DNA of 42,036 nucleotides, from NCBI GenBank assembly GCA_018401735.1, contig JAGYKI010000024.1:1-42036 (forward strand). The letters run 5' to 3'. Both the position numbers and the translations under genes were made by a program. The first letter of the stretch is position 1, and every line of letters starts with the position of its first letter. This DNA comes from Schleiferiaceae bacterium. Lineage in GTDB: Bacteria; Bacteroidota; Bacteroidia; Flavobacteriales; Schleiferiaceae. This document shows, in pieces, positions 8,867 through 16,470 of the stretch. The notes beneath the pieces were generated by a model. The model was given only the letters and a program-made list of their open reading frames with translations. It was not told the DNA's origin and ran no database searches.

Positions 8867-10135
8867 GTGACTGGCTTAAGGCAATTTATACAACATTGTT
8901 TTCAACACGCCCTCGTTTTGGCGCTAATTACCTCATGTTCAAAGGAGGAGGCACCTTATCCAGTAGTTAGCTTCACTTACGTAGATGCGGCCAATGTAAA
9001 TTTCGGTGATACCTTAAGATTGGGTTTTGAAAGTACCAATAGTACGAGCTATAAGCTTAGTTTATTGCAAGGTTCTCGAGTTTTTACGCTTCCACAAAGA
9101 GAAGTATTTAGAGAGGGGAATACGATTGACCTAGAATTGATTTTTAATGAGCCCTACCTAGAAAGCGGAACTTACGATTTGCGTTTACAGGTAGAAAATG
9201 CCGATAAGGGAGCCAGCACGTTTTCTTCGCTACGGTATACGGGGTTGGCTTTGGCTCAGAGAGGTTTTGCCCTTTTGGGAGATGGGAGCTTGGACTTAGT
9301 AGATAATAATCAAAATCGTATTAGTTTTCCACTAACAAGCCCTTATAATGCATTAAAGGTTTCTTCGCGCGATTCCTTAATTTATTTGGCCGCTTTCGCA
9401 GATGAGCCAGTAGAAGTGAGACGATTAAAAGACTTTCAGTTGCTGCGCGAATTACCCCTGGTTCAGGCAGCTGGTTTTCGCAATTATTACCAGTTTATAA
9501 AGTCGGCCGAGGGCTTGTATTTACTGCGAACCGACGGTGATATAGACTTTTTGGAAGAAGGCACCGTGCAAGCATCCACTAGTTTGTCTGCAGGAAGAAC
9601 CGCTCGTATGGGCTGTGTTTTAAATGAAAAGTTGGTGGCTATAAGCTACGATCAGGCTGGTTTAAACCCACAATTGGAATTCTTTAATAGTAGTTTAAGC
9701 GGGGTTTTTCAAAGCCATCCCTTAAGCGGTTCTAATCACGTGATATTCCCGCTGAAGGGAAATCAGGATATCGGGGTTTTACTACGAAGAAATAATAAGT
9801 GGGAATTGCACATCTACAATAGTGCAAGCCAAACTTTAAGCTTGGAGTATATTGGCAACGACCAAATACCCTTGGCGGGATCGGCTACCGCACAAAGTCA
9901 GCTGCTAATGTTTAGTACCGATCAGGAATTATATCGCGCTTTAGTGTTTGGGTCTAGCCTTCCCATTGCTATTCAGAGTGGTTTGCATAAAAACTTTCAG
10001 TTGAGCCGCTTCGATCAAGGACTTTATTTACAAAAAGCTAATACTGTTTACCGCCTTAATTTGGATAATAATCTGCAATTTGCGGCCTCAAAATTTGATG
10101 TATTGCAAGATTATGATATTCTCTACAATAAATAA
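8867..10135 (+). CDS. Hypothetical lipoprotein with beta-propeller-like middle
   Basis: The product has 422 residues from a GTG start. The N-terminus (HALVLALITSCSKEE) has a lipobox, LITSC, so the protein is probably a lipid-anchored lipoprotein. An early PKD/Ig-like stretch (VVSFTYVDAANVNFGDTLRL, about 32-110) is followed by repeated strand-turn units with questions of state such as YLAAFADEPVEVRRL and LLRTDGDIDFLEEG, which look like a propeller, though I recognise no named family. It is divergent from dnaB (53-bp gap) and its 3' end overlaps the start of the secreted nuclease by 23 bp. The tight overlap suggests co-expression and perhaps a joint surface role. Confidence 0.65.
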   Translation: MTGLRQFIQHCFQHALVLALITSCSKEEAPYPVVSFTYVDAANVNFGDTLRLGFESTNSTSYKLSLLQGSRVFTLPQREVFREGNTIDLELIFNEPYLESGTYDLRLQVENADKGASTFSSLRYTGLALAQRGFALLGDGSLDLVDNNQNRISFPLTSPYNALKVSSRDSLIYLAAFADEPVEVRRLKDFQLLRELPLVQAAGFRNYYQFIKSAEGLYLLRTDGDIDFLEEGTVQASTSLSAGRTARMGCVLNEKLVAISYDQAGLNPQLEFFNSSLSGVFQSHPLSGSNHVIFPLKGNQDIGVLLRRNNKWELHIYNSASQTLSLEYIGNDQIPLAGSATAQSQLLMFSTDQELYRALVFGSSLPIAIQSGLHKNFQLSRFDQGLYLQKANTVYRLNLDNNLQFAASKFDVLQDYDILYNK

Positions 10136-11714
10136 TAGGTCCACCTTATTTTTAGCGGCAGCCCTTGGGTTATTTAGTTTAAAATCAGAGGCTCAAGCTT
10201 TAATAGCTCGTCAGGCTACAGTAAACTTTCCTGCCACTACTGAGCTGCAAAGCAACAGTGAAACCGTGGTTTTAGTAAACCAATCCTCCTATCCCATTGT
10301 CATAGATAGCGTAGCCCGTTTCAACTATTATGGCAATAAAGTTTTTCGTGCCTTAGATAGTAATTTTGTGATATTAGGCGGAGATAGTATTTCTGTTAGT
10401 ATAGAATTTTCTCCAGAGCATAACATGCTTCACAATCAGGCCTTGGTTTTTAAATCGGCTAGTGGTTTTGGTCATTATCCAGTAGGTCTTAATGGGCAAG
10501 GAACTTTTTCCAAAAGCTATTACAGTACCACCCAAAATAAAGCAGAAGAAGTTCTGAAAACAACTTTAACTAGCAGGCTTGCGGCGGGTTATAATTCACT
10601 AGGATATAATACAGCTCGTGACAATATGTATGCAACTCTCGATAATTCGGGGGGGCAAGTTACTTGTGTTTATACCGGCAGAACAGCAACTTTTAATTCG
10701 CGCTCGGGGGCTAATACTAATAGCTTTAATTGCGAGCATACCTTCCCTCAAGGTTTTTTTAGTTCGAATGAGCCGATGAAAAGTGATATTCACCACCTTT
10801 TCCCCACCGATGTTACTGCCAACAGCCGACGTGGCAATGATCCTTTTGGAGTAGTGAGCAGCAGCAGTTGGACACAAGGTGGCTCAAAGTCGGGAGGCGG
10901 TAAATTCGAACCGCGCGATGCCCAAAAAGGCGCAAGCGCGCGCGCGATGCTGTATTTTGTAATCCGCTATCAAGACTATTCCAATCATTTCGCAGGACAA
11001 GAAGCGATACTGCGAACGTGGCACGATAACTTCCCACCCACGGCGAATGAAATTGCCCGTAATAATGGCATTTTCGCTTTGCAGAATAACCGTAATCCCT
11101 TTATCGATTACCCGCAATTTATCGAACGCATTAGCGATATCAACGCCACGAGCAACGCTACGGCTAATTATTCAGCTTATTATTCCGACGATACCATTAT
11201 GCTCGCACAAGGAGCGGGATCTTTTGACTACTCTTTTGTTATTTACAATGACGGTAACGAGGATATGACCTTCCGCAATTTCCAGTTAAGCGATCCTAAT
11301 TTAAACTTTAGCAATGGCAATCCTGGTGCGATTACTCTAAGCCCGGGCGATTATGCACAAATGATGATCAGCTTTGATGCTAGTATAAGCTATAGTGCCA
11401 CCTTACAGTTTATTGAAGAGGGGCAAGGGAGTCTGCCTCAAACTGTTTATATTCAATCGGGTCCGCAGCTTAGTAGCGCCGCAGCTGCACTGCAGAATGT
11501 TTCTTTTTATCCTAACCCTAGCAATGGCATTATTCAGGTGCAAGGTTATGCCCGCTTAAAGCAGATGAGTTTAAACGATGCTTGGGGTAGAAATTGGCCC
11601 ATCACGTTAGATCGTGAAATAGATTTAAGGTATTTACCCGCGGGTATTTATTTTATCCGTTATCAGTTGAAAGGCGAAAACGGCTATTACAGCGAAAGAC
11701 TGTTGATTAAGTAA
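10113..11714 (+). CDS. Secreted endonuclease I-family nuclease with T9SS sorting domain
   Basis: From the ATG at 10113 the product has 533 residues; in-frame starts at 10080 (TTG) and 10098 (ATG) lack a better signal. The signal peptide is STLFLAAALGLFSLKSEAQ. A choice-of-anchor or Ig-like part (about 30-130) precedes an endonuclease I domain (about 135-345) with the family signatures FNCEHTFPQ (His 209), SDIHHLFPTD (His 227-228) and NSRRGNDPFG. The family cleaves DNA without sequence specificity and uses a metal. The C-terminus has FYPNPSNGIIQV and LPAGIYFIRY, a type A T9SS sorting domain. It is probably an extracellular or surface DNase for nutrient or biofilm DNA. It overlaps the lipoprotein gene upstream and ends in a strong terminator. 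Confidence 0.9.
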   Translation: MIFSTINNRSTLFLAAALGLFSLKSEAQALIARQATVNFPATTELQSNSETVVLVNQSSYPIVIDSVARFNYYGNKVFRALDSNFVILGGDSISVSIEFSPEHNMLHNQALVFKSASGFGHYPVGLNGQGTFSKSYYSTTQNKAEEVLKTTLTSRLAAGYNSLGYNTARDNMYATLDNSGGQVTCVYTGRTATFNSRSGANTNSFNCEHTFPQGFFSSNEPMKSDIHHLFPTDVTANSRRGNDPFGVVSSSSWTQGGSKSGGGKFEPRDAQKGASARAMLYFVIRYQDYSNHFAGQEAILRTWHDNFPPTANEIARNNGIFALQNNRNPFIDYPQFIERISDINATSNATANYSAYYSDDTIMLAQGAGSFDYSFVIYNDGNEDMTFRNFQLSDPNLNFSNGNPGAITLSPGDYAQMMISFDASISYSATLQFIEEGQGSLPQTVYIQSGPQLSSAAAALQNVSFYPNPSNGIIQVQGYARLKQMSLNDAWGRNWPITLDREIDLRYLPAGIYFIRYQLKGENGYYSERLLIK

Positions 11715-11737
11715 ATCGAGGTTCGATTTAGAACATT

Positions 11738-11776
11738 AAAAAAGTCCCAAGGAAATATTTCCTTGGGACTTTTTTA
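11738..11776 (+). terminator. Intrinsic terminator of the nuclease gene
   Basis: AAGTCCCAAGGAAA and TTTCCTTGGGACTT form a long perfect stem around a 2-base loop, preceded by A residues and followed by TTTTTT. The symmetry means it can also stop transcription from the minus-strand pseudogene side. Confidence 0.92.
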
Positions 11777-11792
11777 TTTAAGGATAAACATG

Positions 11793-12420
11793 ATACTTCT
11801 TCAAAAACTTAGCAATTCACATTCCTTCCAAACTTGAATAACGTGAGTTCGACTATAAATCATAGCCTCAGATTTTCAATAAAAAGAAAAGACAAGTCTA
11901 GATCGTGCAGCTGTAGCGGGCTACAGCAAATGAACTAGATGAAGTATTTTCACTTTTATTGGAAAAACCATTTAATCCCCTTCTAAAAAGCGGCTTTCCG
12001 CGCCTCTGCTTCTTGCAATAGCTCGCTATTGCTTCACTGCATAGGCTCGAACTCCACTATTTACAAGGGGTCTGAGGCCTGATTTTACGTCGAATTCACG
12101 TTGAATAATACTGCCCCCCTAACAAGTGACTCCTATCAACAGTATTTTGCTCCTCATTAATTTGGCCTTTAGCCATCATATCGCCTTTCGCATTAAAAAT
12201 TGAATAAACAAGCTGCCCTTTCTGCTGCTTAGCGAAAGAGACTTGGAGGTAATCACTACAAGAGTTTAGGCATAAGCTGATGGGATTAGCGGGAGCTTTA
12301 AACTCTCTTTTCGAAATGATGCTGCCATTGGCATCTAAAATCCAAACTTTGGTCTGTAAATTTGGATTCGGATTCTCAAGCTAATTATGCTTCTTGAAGG
12401 AAATAGCATATTATTAGGTG
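11793..12420 (-). pseudogene. 3' fragment of a T9SS cargo gene, split by a mobile element
   Basis: Read on the minus strand, 12415-12110 translates as NPNPNLQTKVWILDANGSII, then SKREFKAPANPIS and FNAKGDMMAKGQINEEQNT, a close copy of the C-terminus of the intact gene at 38852-40414. It is dead: an in-frame TAG replaces the Trp codon just upstream, a 4-base loss near 12415 breaks the frame, PNP has become LNS, and the normal stop is lost. A 260-bp element (11842-12101) sits inside the sorting domain. The coding remnant resumes at 11834-11793 with LEGM, a TGA stop and AKFLKK. Only the last 110 or so codons survive. Confidence 0.88.
11842..12101. mobile_element. MITE-like 260-bp element with terminal inverted repeats and 8-bp target duplication
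   Basis: The ends are CGTGAGTTCGAC at the left and GTCGAATTCACG at the right. The inverted match extends to about 31 bp with some 25 identities, including GCCTCAGA. TTGAATAA flanks both sides (11834-11841 and 12102-12109) as a target-site duplication. The intact paralogue at 38852 shows the empty site with a single 8-base equivalent (TTAGAAGA), which confirms the insertion. Inside are two perfect hairpins, GCTGTAG/CTACAGC (11910-11927) and GCAATAG/CTATTGC (12015-12032). There is no ORF, so movement would need a transposase elsewhere. Another copy is at 25752 and a fragment at 4112. Confidence 0.9.
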
Positions 12421-12436
12421 GGGGTTAAGTCTCCGA

Positions 12437-12889
12437 TTACTTGCTTCGCTTTAAATTCCATCGGTAGCCAAAATTGAATACGGCATTAGAGTCAAAGGAA
12501 AGAGGAGAATCCTCTCCAAGCGGATTTATTTCAGCAGAGATAATCCAATTGCCTTTTTCTCTATTGAAAAGACTTGTTTGTAAATATAGGTTTGAAGGAA
12601 ATGGTCTTATTCCTACTGTAACTAAAGTATTATGAATTTTTAAGCCTACTCCTAACTTAGCAGTAGCAATTGTGGGAGCGGCTAAGCCGATTTCATATTC
12701 AAAAATAACATTGTTAGTACTAACATGCGTTCTCCCCCAAAGTACTGAAGTTCCAGGAAAAAACCCATCGTTATAAATTTGCGCCACACCTAAGTTCCAT
12801 TCTATGAAGGCTTTAGTTGTGCTTTCTTGTGCTTTAAGCTGGCTCAAGGAGTATATTGAGATAATGGATAGAAGCAGTATTTTTTTCAT
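12437..12889 (-). CDS. Small hypothetical exported protein, possibly beta-barrel
   Basis: From the ATG at 12889 the product has 150 residues with a clean signal peptide (MKKILLLSIISIYSLSQLKAQ). An upstream ATG at 12949 would bury this signal behind 20 residues and is less likely. The mature part is about 130 residues of alternating polar and hydrophobic strands (FIEWNLGVAQIYND, VIFEYEIGLAAP, TLVTVGIRPFPSNLYLQTSL) and ends FNFGYRWNLKRSK, which resembles a small outer-membrane barrel. I do not recognise a family. It lies just upstream, in the same direction, of the decayed T9SS gene fragment, in a region full of accessory DNA. Confidence 0.6.
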   Translation of the reverse strand: MKKILLLSIISIYSLSQLKAQESTTKAFIEWNLGVAQIYNDGFFPGTSVLWGRTHVSTNNVIFEYEIGLAAPTIATAKLGVGLKIHNTLVTVGIRPFPSNLYLQTSLFNREKGNWIISAEINPLGEDSPLSFDSNAVFNFGYRWNLKRSK

Positions 12890-13092
12890 GATTTTTGGTT
12901 TTAAAAGTTTTTTCAGGTCATTTAATTCAGTATTTATAGATGATTTCAAAGTTATATATCTTATTCAAAATACTGAGCGATAGACGTTTAAGCTGTTGAT
13001 TAGTAATGTAGAGGTCAGGTTTTGCGAGGTTCGCGAATTTCAAAGTATGAGAATTTCCGCTGGATAAATTCACTGGAAATGGATGAAAAAAG

Positions 13093-13129
13093 AAAGCCCC
13101 GTTGGAGTATCTCCAACGGGGCTTTTTTT
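13093..13129 (-). terminator. Intrinsic terminator of accA
   Basis: AAAGCCCCGTTGGAG and CTCCAACGGGGCTTT form a 15-bp stem around TAT, with A residues on one side and T residues on the other. It lies 20 bp beyond the accA stop codon and can work in both directions. Confidence 0.9.
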
Positions 13130-13148
13130 AATGTATAAACAGCTGTGC

Positions 13149-14099
13149 TTATTTATAAGCACCCATCTTTTCAAATTTGCTTAATCGCTTCTCTAAAAGT
13201 TTTTCCGTATCAATCTTCTTTAGTTTAGCAAGATGAGATAAAAGTTCATTTTTGAGTATTTCAAACATTTTTTCCGGTTGCGTATGAGCGCCGCCTTCAG
13301 GTTCTTTAATAATGCCATCTATAAGTTTGTTCCCGAGCATATCTTCGGCAGTAAGTTTTAAGGCATCTGCGGCTCTTTCTTTGTAATCCCAAGAACGCCA
13401 AAGGATCGAAGAACAGCTTTCGGGAGAGATAACCGAATACCAAGTGTTTTCTAGCATTAAAACCTTATCGCCTACGCCAATCCCTAAAGCACCTCCCGAG
13501 GCGCCTTCGCCAATTATCACACAGATAATGGGGACTCTTAAAATAGACATTTCGTAAATATTACGTGCAATGGCTTCGCCTTGTCCGCGTTCTTCGGCTT
13601 CCAAGCCTGGGAAGGCTCCTGGAGTATCGATAAGTGTTACCACGGGACGGTTAAACTTTTCGGCCATTTTCATCAGGCGTAAAGCCTTGCGATATCCTTC
13701 GGGATTCGCCATACCGAAATTGCGGTACTGACGCATCTTGGTATTAACGCCTTTCTGCTGGCCAATAAACATAACTGGCTCATCGCCTAGCATGCCCCAG
13801 CCACCAACCATGGCTTTATCGTCTTTTACGTTTCTATCGCCGTGTAATTCGATAAACTCGCCATTAGTCATGGCATTTATATAGGCTAAAGTATAGGGTC
13901 TTTGCGGATGGCGAGAGAGTTGTACCCTTTGCCATGCGCTTAAATCTTTATATATACTTTTGCGTGTACTCTCTAGTTTTTTCTCGAGTTCTTTTAGAGT
14001 TTTGCCCATATCTACTTGGGTTTCAGTCTCTAACTCCTTTGTCTTTGCTATCTGAAGTAGAATTTCCTCAACAGGTTTTTCAAAGTCTAGGTATTCCAT
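13149..14099 (-). CDS. accA: Acetyl-CoA carboxylase carboxyltransferase subunit alpha
   Basis: The product has 316 residues, normal for the family. AccA, with AccD, moves the carboxyl group from carboxybiotin to acetyl-CoA to make malonyl-CoA for fatty acid synthesis in the cytoplasm. The N-terminal coiled region ([18 protein letters not shown]) leads to the conserved [20 protein letters not shown] and ELHGDR. Later come [36 protein letters not shown] and the [16 protein letters not shown] segment with the oxyanion-hole glycines. AAAGAGGGA lies just upstream of the ATG as a possible ribosome binding site. It follows the permease gene after 51 bp in the tgt operon. No accD is in the window. 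Confidence 0.97.
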   Translation of the reverse strand: MEYLDFEKPVEEILLQIAKTKELETETQVDMGKTLKELEKKLESTRKSIYKDLSAWQRVQLSRHPQRPYTLAYINAMTNGEFIELHGDRNVKDDKAMVGGWGMLGDEPVMFIGQQKGVNTKMRQYRNFGMANPEGYRKALRLMKMAEKFNRPVVTLIDTPGAFPGLEAEERGQGEAIARNIYEMSILRVPIICVIIGEGASGGALGIGVGDKVLMLENTWYSVISPESCSSILWRSWDYKERAADALKLTAEDMLGNKLIDGIIKEPEGGAHTQPEKMFEILKNELLSHLAKLKKIDTEKLLEKRLSKFEKMGAYK

Positions 14100-14150
14100 A
14101 ATTGTCCCTCTTTATATCTTGCAAATATGTAAAAATATGCCAATCGATTA

Positions 14151-15239
14151 CTACTTAGGCGCAATATAGTAGAGATATGCACCAATAAAGCCGAAAACTA
14201 TATTGGGAATCCATACGGCAAGTAGGGGCGATAGGCTCCCCACCGTGGCGAAAGTAGTAGAGATTTGCATGAAAAATATGTAAGTAACGCAAAGCACCAG
14301 GCCAACTGCTACATTTAAGCCTAGGCCACCGCGTGTTTTTTTGGATGATATACTTACGCCAATTAATACCAATATATAGGTGGCAAAGGGCCAAGAAGTG
14401 CGTTGGTGTTTTTCAATAAGGTAAAAATTGGTGTTTTCCGAACCCCTTAAAGTTTCCGCTTCAATAAAATCATTGAGTTCGGGCGTGTTCATCATTTCTA
14501 CCGTGTAAAGTCGAGGTACAATATCAGCGGCATCAAAATCGAAACTGCGGGTTAGTTTTCGACCTTGTTCTAATTCTTCCTTCCCGTTTTCGTCAATGGT
14601 TCGGATGTCATAATTTTCTAAGGTCCAAACATTAATGGTGGTGTCTAAGCGGATAAAGTCGGCTTTCAACTTGTAGCTTAAGGTGTTGCCCGTAAATATT
14701 TCGTAGGTGAAATGGTAGCCCGAATTTCGTTTGGTATTGTAATTCTCGAAGTAAATAATGTGGCCGGGCTTTATCTGGCGATGAATGTCTTTAAAACCTT
14801 CATTTTCTTTTTTATCGATGTAGGCATGCTGAAATTCCAAGCGTTGTATATTGGTGTAAGGAATTACAAAATGACTTAAAAATAGGCTAATGCTTGCTAC
14901 AATGGTGGCGGAAATAAAATAAGGGAACATCATCCTTTTGAAACTTACTCCTCCTGTTAAAATCGCCACAATCTCTGTATTTGCACTCATTCTAGAGCTA
15001 AAGAAAATGGTGGCAATAAACACAATCATCGAACTGAAGAGGTTGCCGTAGAAAACTAAAAAGTTTAGGTAGTAGTCTAAGATAATTTCGCGGGTACTGG
15101 CGCCACGGGTAATAAAATCATCGATTTTTTCGGAGATGTCAAAAACAATTGCGATCGACAAGATTAGGGCAATGGTTAAAAAGAAAGTTCCTAGGAATTT
15201 CTTGATGATATAGAGGTCAATGATCTTGAAAATCTTCAC
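14151..15239 (-). CDS. LptF/LptG family lipopolysaccharide export permease
   Basis: The product has 362 residues. It fits the YjgP/YjgQ family of inner-membrane permeases that, with LptB, extract lipopolysaccharide and pass it to the Lpt bridge. The start IIDLYIIKKFLGTFFLTIAL is the family's typical first helix. Three N-terminal membrane helices (to about residue 125) are followed by a periplasmic domain (about 130-275) and three more helices, ending LYYIAPK. Its ATG overlaps the tgt stop by 4 bp, so the two are translationally coupled, and accA follows. I cannot decide between LptF and LptG; Bacteroidota often carry two such genes apart. Confidence 0.92.
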   Translation of the reverse strand: MKIFKIIDLYIIKKFLGTFFLTIALILSIAIVFDISEKIDDFITRGASTREIILDYYLNFLVFYGNLFSSMIVFIATIFFSSRMSANTEIVAILTGGVSFKRMMFPYFISATIVASISLFLSHFVIPYTNIQRLEFQHAYIDKKENEGFKDIHRQIKPGHIIYFENYNTKRNSGYHFTYEIFTGNTLSYKLKADFIRLDTTINVWTLENYDIRTIDENGKEELEQGRKLTRSFDFDAADIVPRLYTVEMMNTPELNDFIEAETLRGSENTNFYLIEKHQRTSWPFATYILVLIGVSISSKKTRGGLGLNVAVGLVLCVTYIFFMQISTTFATVGSLSPLLAVWIPNIVFGFIGAYLYYIAPK

Positions 15240-16366
15240 AGGCGCTGAGATACTTTAATTACCATTTGCTCTTTCCAGCTAGCAAAAGTGCCAGCCTCAA
15301 TTTGTTTTCGAGCTTCTCCTACTAACCAAATATAGAAGCCTAAATTGTGTACACTGGCTATTTGTCGGCCTAAATATTCATTCGCGGCAAATAAATGTCT
15401 TAAATATGCTTTGGAATAATGGGTATCTACGAAAGTGGGGCCATTTGGGTCAAGAGGACCGAAATCATCTTCCCACTTTTTGTTTTTAATATTTATAATG
15501 CCTTCACTGGTAAAAATCATGCCGTTACGTCCATTTCTAGTCGGCATAACACAGTCAAACATATCTACCCCGAGGGCAATGTTTTCTAAAATATTTGCGG
15601 GTGTACCCACCCCCATTAGGTAACGGGGTTTGTCTGCCGGTAAAACGCTGCAAACAATATCGGTCATGGCATACATTTCCTCGGCAGGTTCGCCCACCGA
15701 AAGACCACCAATAGCATTGCCATCGGCCCCAAATTCGGCAATGGCTTCGGCGCTTTTAATGCGTAAATCGTTGTAAGTACTTCCTTGAACGATAGGGAAA
15801 AGTGTTTGCTCATAACCATAAAGTGGCGCATTTTCATTAAGCCAAATACCGCATCTTTTTAACCAACGGTGGGTCATTTCCATGGATAGGCGGGCATACT
15901 CGTAAGTACTAGGGTAAGGCGGACATTCATCGAAAGCCATAATGATATCCGCTCCAATATTACGCTGGATTTCCATGGATTTCTCGGGACTAAAAAAGTG
16001 CCTAGAGCCGTCGATATGCGACTTGAAAGCCACGCCTTCTTCGGTAATTTTATTATTGTTGGATAAGCTATATACTTGATAGCCACCACTATCGGTGAGA
16101 ATTGGCCCCTGCCAATTCATAAACTGATGTAAGCCTCCGGCACGATTTAAAATATCGGTACCAGGTCGTAGGTATAAATGATAGGTATTTCCCAAAATTA
16201 CTTGGGCTTTAATATCTTCCTCCAGTTCGCGCTGATGCACGGCCTTCACCGTTCCAACAGTGCCAACAGGCATGAAAATAGGGGTTTTTATCTCGCCATG
16301 CGCAGTACTAATGGTGCCACTGCGGGCCTTAGATTTGGGGTCTAGATGTTCGAGCCGAAATTGCAT
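15236..16366 (-). CDS. tgt: tRNA-guanine(34) transglycosylase
   Basis: The product has 376 residues, the normal length. Tgt swaps guanine for preQ1 at the wobble base of tRNAs with GUN anticodons. Landmarks are GTVKAVH, ILTDSGGYQVYSL with the catalytic Asp, NIGADIIMAFDECPPYP, IVQGSTYNDLR, GGLSVGEP and FDCVMPTRNGRNG with the nucleophilic Asp. The zinc-binding Cys-x-Cys-x-x-Cys usual near residue 300 is absent: the stretch reads PNGPTFVDTHYSKAYLRHL, although the later His in ASVHNLGFY is kept. From memory this is common in Bacteroidota enzymes. It heads a tgt-permease-accA operon and is divergent from the glycosyltransferase, with a -7 element 4 bases upstream of the ATG. Confidence 0.97.
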   Translation of the reverse strand: MQFRLEHLDPKSKARSGTISTAHGEIKTPIFMPVGTVGTVKAVHQRELEEDIKAQVILGNTYHLYLRPGTDILNRAGGLHQFMNWQGPILTDSGGYQVYSLSNNNKITEEGVAFKSHIDGSRHFFSPEKSMEIQRNIGADIIMAFDECPPYPSTYEYARLSMEMTHRWLKRCGIWLNENAPLYGYEQTLFPIVQGSTYNDLRIKSAEAIAEFGADGNAIGGLSVGEPAEEMYAMTDIVCSVLPADKPRYLMGVGTPANILENIALGVDMFDCVMPTRNGRNGMIFTSEGIINIKNKKWEDDFGPLDPNGPTFVDTHYSKAYLRHLFAANEYLGRQIASVHNLGFYIWLVGEARKQIEAGTFASWKEQMVIKVSQRL

Positions 16367-16370
16367 CCGG

Positions 16371-16378
16371 CAAAAATA
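16371..16378 (-). promoter_or_regulatory. -7 promoter element of tgt (TATTTTTG)
   Basis: On the minus strand TATTTTTG matches TAnnTTTG and lies 4 bases before the tgt ATG, so the mRNA would be nearly leaderless. No clear -33 TTG is visible upstream. Confidence 0.5.
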
Positions 16379-16438
16379 CGTGGAATAAGGGAGATGAAGG
16401 TCAGAATATTTTTAGCCATTAATTTAAAAGCTCAATCG

Positions 16439-16465
16439 TTGGGCTATTTTCAAGAACTATCTTTG
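16439..16465 (+). promoter_or_regulatory. Promoter of the glycosyltransferase-rsmG operon
   Basis: TTG (16439-16441) and TATCTTTG (16458-16465) are separated by 16 bases, close to the Bacteroidota -33/-7 arrangement. The ATG at 16471 follows 5 bases later, predicting a very short leader. Confidence 0.55.
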
Positions 16466-16470
16466 CGCTT

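Noticed and set aside
8773..8970. 65-codon open frame spanning the dnaB-lipoprotein divergent gap
   Set aside because: It overlaps both neighbouring genes and gives no recognisable signal or domain. The GTG-started lipoprotein reading explains the lipobox.
10599..11268. Several overlapping open frames of 73-92 codons on both strands inside the nuclease gene
   Set aside because: They are alternative-frame shadows of the endonuclease I domain, whose motifs are clear in the chosen frame.
11842..12101. The repeated hairpins as a CRISPR array or riboswitch
   Set aside because: There is no regular repeat-spacer pattern, and the copies have terminal inverted repeats and a target duplication, which indicate a transposable element.
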